Positions 61,951 to 64,000 of a DNA stretch of 64,000 nt are shown in pieces. The notes under the pieces were generated by a model. The model saw only the letters and a program-made list of their open reading frames with translations. It was not told where the DNA came from and ran no database searches. The position numbers were made by a program, and so were the translations under genes. Within the stretch, counting starts at the first letter, position 1, and the number at the start of each line of letters is the position of its first letter. Source of the DNA: Cutibacterium avidum ATCC 25577 (GTDB taxonomy: Bacteria > Actinomycetota > Actinomycetes > Propionibacteriales > Propionibacteriaceae); NCBI RefSeq assembly GCF_000227295.1, contig NZ_JH165054.1:1176550-1240549 (forward strand), in the 5' to 3' direction.

Positions 61951-63696
61951 TCAGTGCTGGCTCGACCACACCTGCCACAGGCGGGCGAAGGGCCCGTCCC
62001 CACGGCGCAGGTGGTCAGGAGGCCCGACCTCCACGATCCGCCCGTCCTCCATGACCGCGACCTCGTCAGCCATGGCCACCTGGGACAGTCGGTGAGCCAC
62101 CACCAGGGCCGTGCGTCCCTTGACCGCCTCGGCGGCGGCTCGGTCGAGGGCAGCCGCTCCCGAACTTCCGGCCTCGGCCGTCGCCTCGTCCAAGATGATG
62201 ACCGGGGGATCGGCCAGCAAGGCCCGTGCCAGCGCCACCTGTTGAGCCTGGGCCGGGGAGAGTCGAGTTCCCAACCGTCCCACCACAGTGTCGACGCCAT
62301 CGGGCAATGCCCCAACCCAGTCGGCACCGACCTGCTCCAGAGCCTTCAGCACTGCATCGCGAACCTGGTCATCGGGCCAGTCGTCGGCCGATGCCGGCAA
62401 CCCCAGGGCGACGTCGTCGAGAAGACTGCCCGAGAAGGTGTGGATCTCCTGGCTGATGAGCACGGTTCGAGCCTGGCTTGGGGACATGACGACCTCACCA
62501 GCCCGAGGTTCCAGCAACCCTGCCACGAGCGCTGCCAGGGTCGACTTGCCAGCACCGGATTCCCCGACGAGAACCATGGTGTGCCCGGCAGGAATGTCCA
62601 AGCTCACCTCGTGCAGCACGTCCGGACCGTCCTGATAGCCGAAACTCAGCCCCTCCACGTGAACCGACGACGGGCCCTGGTGGGTGTGCTCGACGACGGT
62701 CGGTTCCTCGTGACGGGCGTGGATCACACCCACTACCCGCTGCAGGCATACCCAGGCAGCCTGCAGGTTGTTGAGGAACATCAGCAGGAACCGTACCGGG
62801 GAGAACAGCCTCAGCAGCACCAGGACTGCCGTCGCCGCCGCACCGACGCTGAGCTTGTTGCTGGTGACGAGTAGGTATCCCGTCCAGGCGACGCCGATGG
62901 TCGCCACGGCCTCACCGGCCAGCAGTCTGATGACGAGCCTGTTCCCGAGGAACCGTCCGCGCAGGTTCCAGCGGATGGCCTGCCAGGATCCGCCCGCCAC
63001 CGTCCGAATACGCAGATTCTCCAGCCCAAAGGCCCGCACCACGTCAAGGCCGTGGATGGTCGAGAGGATGTGCTGGGACTGGGTTGTCGAGGCCCGCCTC
63101 TCAGCGCGATACACGGGCGGGGCAGTCCGCAGGAACTCCCGGATGGCCAGGCCGTAGAGCACGGCGGCGAGGAGCACCGGGATGAAGAAGGCCGGATGCA
63201 GACTGGCCAATGCACTCACTGACACGATCACCATGATCATGGTGTTGACAAGGCGCGGAAGGGCGCCATTCGCCGCGTCGCGTACCGCTTGGACGTCGTC
63301 GGACGCGCGTGAGACTAGGTCGGCGGTACCCGCCCGCTCCACCCGCTGCTGGTCCAGCCCCAGGCCGGCCCGGATCATCGACTCCCGCAACCGGGTGACG
63401 ATAGTCGTGAAGAAGGACGGCGTCAGTGCCTGGGCGACGCCGTTGCAGATTCCCGACCCGATCACCGCGCCGGCCATGACGAGGGCCGGGGAGAGCAGGG
63501 ACGAGGGCGAACGGCGGGCCCGAGCGGCGTCGATGATCCATCCGGTCGCCATCGGTACAGCCAGGTCCAGCAGGGCCGCCGCCGTGATGACCACGATCGC
63601 GCCGACGAAGTACCCGCGCACGCCGCGTGCCGCCCGGTGGACCTCGTGACGAACCTGGGCGACAGAGGCGAGTGGCAGCCAACGAGGAGTGCTCAT
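61951..63696 (-). CDS. ABC exporter half-transporter (membrane plus ATPase)
   Basis: Protein of 581 residues with six membrane helices (residues 28-310) fused to a nucleotide-binding domain. Walker A is GESGAGKST and Walker B VIILDEATAEAG, with the catalytic glutamate present; the signature is altered to RLSPAQAQQVALARALL instead of LSGGQ. That change and the different defects in the partner encoded directly downstream of 63693 in the reading order suggest a heterodimeric exporter with one weak ATP site. The partner gene ends at 63693, overlapping this gene start by four bases. Substrate unknown. Confidence 0.85.
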   Translation of the reverse strand: MSTPRWLPLASVAQVRHEVHRAARGVRGYFVGAIVVITAAALLDLAVPMATGWIIDAARARRSPSSLLSPALVMAGAVIGSGICNGVAQALTPSFFTTIVTRLRESMIRAGLGLDQQRVERAGTADLVSRASDDVQAVRDAANGALPRLVNTMIMVIVSVSALASLHPAFFIPVLLAAVLYGLAIREFLRTAPPVYRAERRASTTQSQHILSTIHGLDVVRAFGLENLRIRTVAGGSWQAIRWNLRGRFLGNRLVIRLLAGEAVATIGVAWTGYLLVTSNKLSVGAAATAVLVLLRLFSPVRFLLMFLNNLQAAWVCLQRVVGVIHARHEEPTVVEHTHQGPSSVHVEGLSFGYQDGPDVLHEVSLDIPAGHTMVLVGESGAGKSTLAALVAGLLEPRAGEVVMSPSQARTVLISQEIHTFSGSLLDDVALGLPASADDWPDDQVRDAVLKALEQVGADWVGALPDGVDTVVGRLGTRLSPAQAQQVALARALLADPPVIILDEATAEAGSSGAAALDRAAAEAVKGRTALVVAHRLSQVAMADEVAVMEDGRIVEVGPPDHLRRGDGPFARLWQVWSSQH

Positions 63697-64000
63697 GACA
63701 ACATCCCCCGGTAATCCTCGCGGGTCAGCAATTCGCGATGTGGAGCGCGGGCGACTTCGTGGCCGTCACCGTCGAGCATGACGACCTCATCCATGCAGTC
63801 CAGCAGGGCCGGGGACGTGGTGGCGATGACGGTGGTGCGTCCCCGCCGCAACTCCTGCAGCCGTTCAGCGATGGTGGCGGTCGTGGCGGCGTCGATGCTG
63901 GTGGTGGGATCGATCAGCACCAGACCGTCAGGGGAGTGCAGCAGGGCTCGCGCCAGGGCCAGGCGCTGACGCTGACCTCCGGAGACATGGCGTCCGCCCT
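63693..64000 (-). CDS. ABC exporter partner subunit, C-terminal part (cut by window end)
   Basis: The frame is open to the window edge, showing the last 102 or so codons of an ABC nucleotide-binding domain: signature HVSGGQRQRLALARALL, Walker B region GLVLIDPTTSIDAAT and the C-terminal MLDGDGHEVARAPHRELL. After the Walker B aspartate a proline stands where the catalytic glutamate is usual, and the H-loop region reads VIATTSPAL without the usual histidine. So its own ATP site is probably degenerate, complementing the partner at 61951-63696. Upstream residues including Walker A are outside the window. Confidence 0.8.
   Translation of the reverse strand, partial: GGRHVSGGQRQRLALARALLHSPDGLVLIDPTTSIDAATTATIAERLQELRRGRTTVIATTSPALLDCMDEVVMLDGDGHEVARAPHRELLTREDYRGMLS

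Overview
The window is 64 kb of high-GC, gene-dense chromosome from an actinobacterium. The best guess is a Cutibacterium-like member of the Propionibacteriaceae. This rests on the mix of NarL-type two-component systems, a BTAD regulator, aspartase plus a Dcu carrier (typical of a fumarate/succinate/propionate fermenter), a clade-3-like catalase and many systems for using host sugars. The genus is inferred from gene content, not from a search. I saw no rRNA, tRNA, CRISPR array or insertion sequence.

Layout. 1-6.0 kb: tail of a BTAD protein, an MFS exporter, an APC permease and formate-tetrahydrofolate ligase. 6.1-11.8 kb: a leftward sugar operon (LacI regulator, lipoprotein, two permeases, sulfatase); the regulator has a stop codon inside its DNA-binding helix although a perfect palindromic operator is kept. 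11.9-13.7 kb: small proteins of unknown role, with 21-bp repeats in front of a sigma-like gene. 13.8-18.1 kb: an FtsX-type ABC transporter and a NarL response regulator. 18.3-32.6 kb: a glycan-degradation island with an ABC importer, DeoR regulator, GH4, GH38 alpha-mannosidase, a phosphodiesterase-like enzyme, a HAD phosphatase, GH125 alpha-mannosidase, GH20 hexosaminidase and a PfkB sugar kinase. None of the enzymes has a visible signal peptide, so mannose- and hexosamine-containing glycans are probably imported and trimmed in the cytoplasm. 32.6-34.0 kb: a histidine kinase that is the probable partner of the response regulator on the far side of the island.

34.2-43.6 kb: galE, then a TetR-controlled MMPL plus YhgE/Pip operon, a second FtsX-type ABC transporter, and at 43.8-44.3 kb an AT-richer orphan gene that looks acquired. 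44.4-52.1 kb: central metabolism (succinate-semialdehyde dehydrogenase, chloride channel, glucan phosphorylase, a SatD-like pair, phosphofructokinase). 52.1-56.6 kb: a nitrite/NO module with a four-cysteine HTH regulator, a very large membrane-anchored copper nitrite reductase with an additional cupredoxin domain and an internal twin-arginine segment, and an NnrS-like membrane protein. 57.0-64 kb: aspA-dcu for aspartate/fumarate metabolism, an acetyltransferase, catalase, and two halves of a heterodimeric ABC exporter, the second cut by the window end.

The region reads as a host-adapted metabolic segment: import and dismantling of sulfated and mannosylated host sugars, anaerobic electron sinks (fumarate, nitrite) and envelope export systems. 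Points most worth follow-up are the unusual nitrite reductase architecture, the split two-component system around the glycan island, the nonsense codon in the LacI regulator, the vestigial ABC-like domain on the MMPL protein, and the repeat-bearing leader ORF at 13.6 kb.
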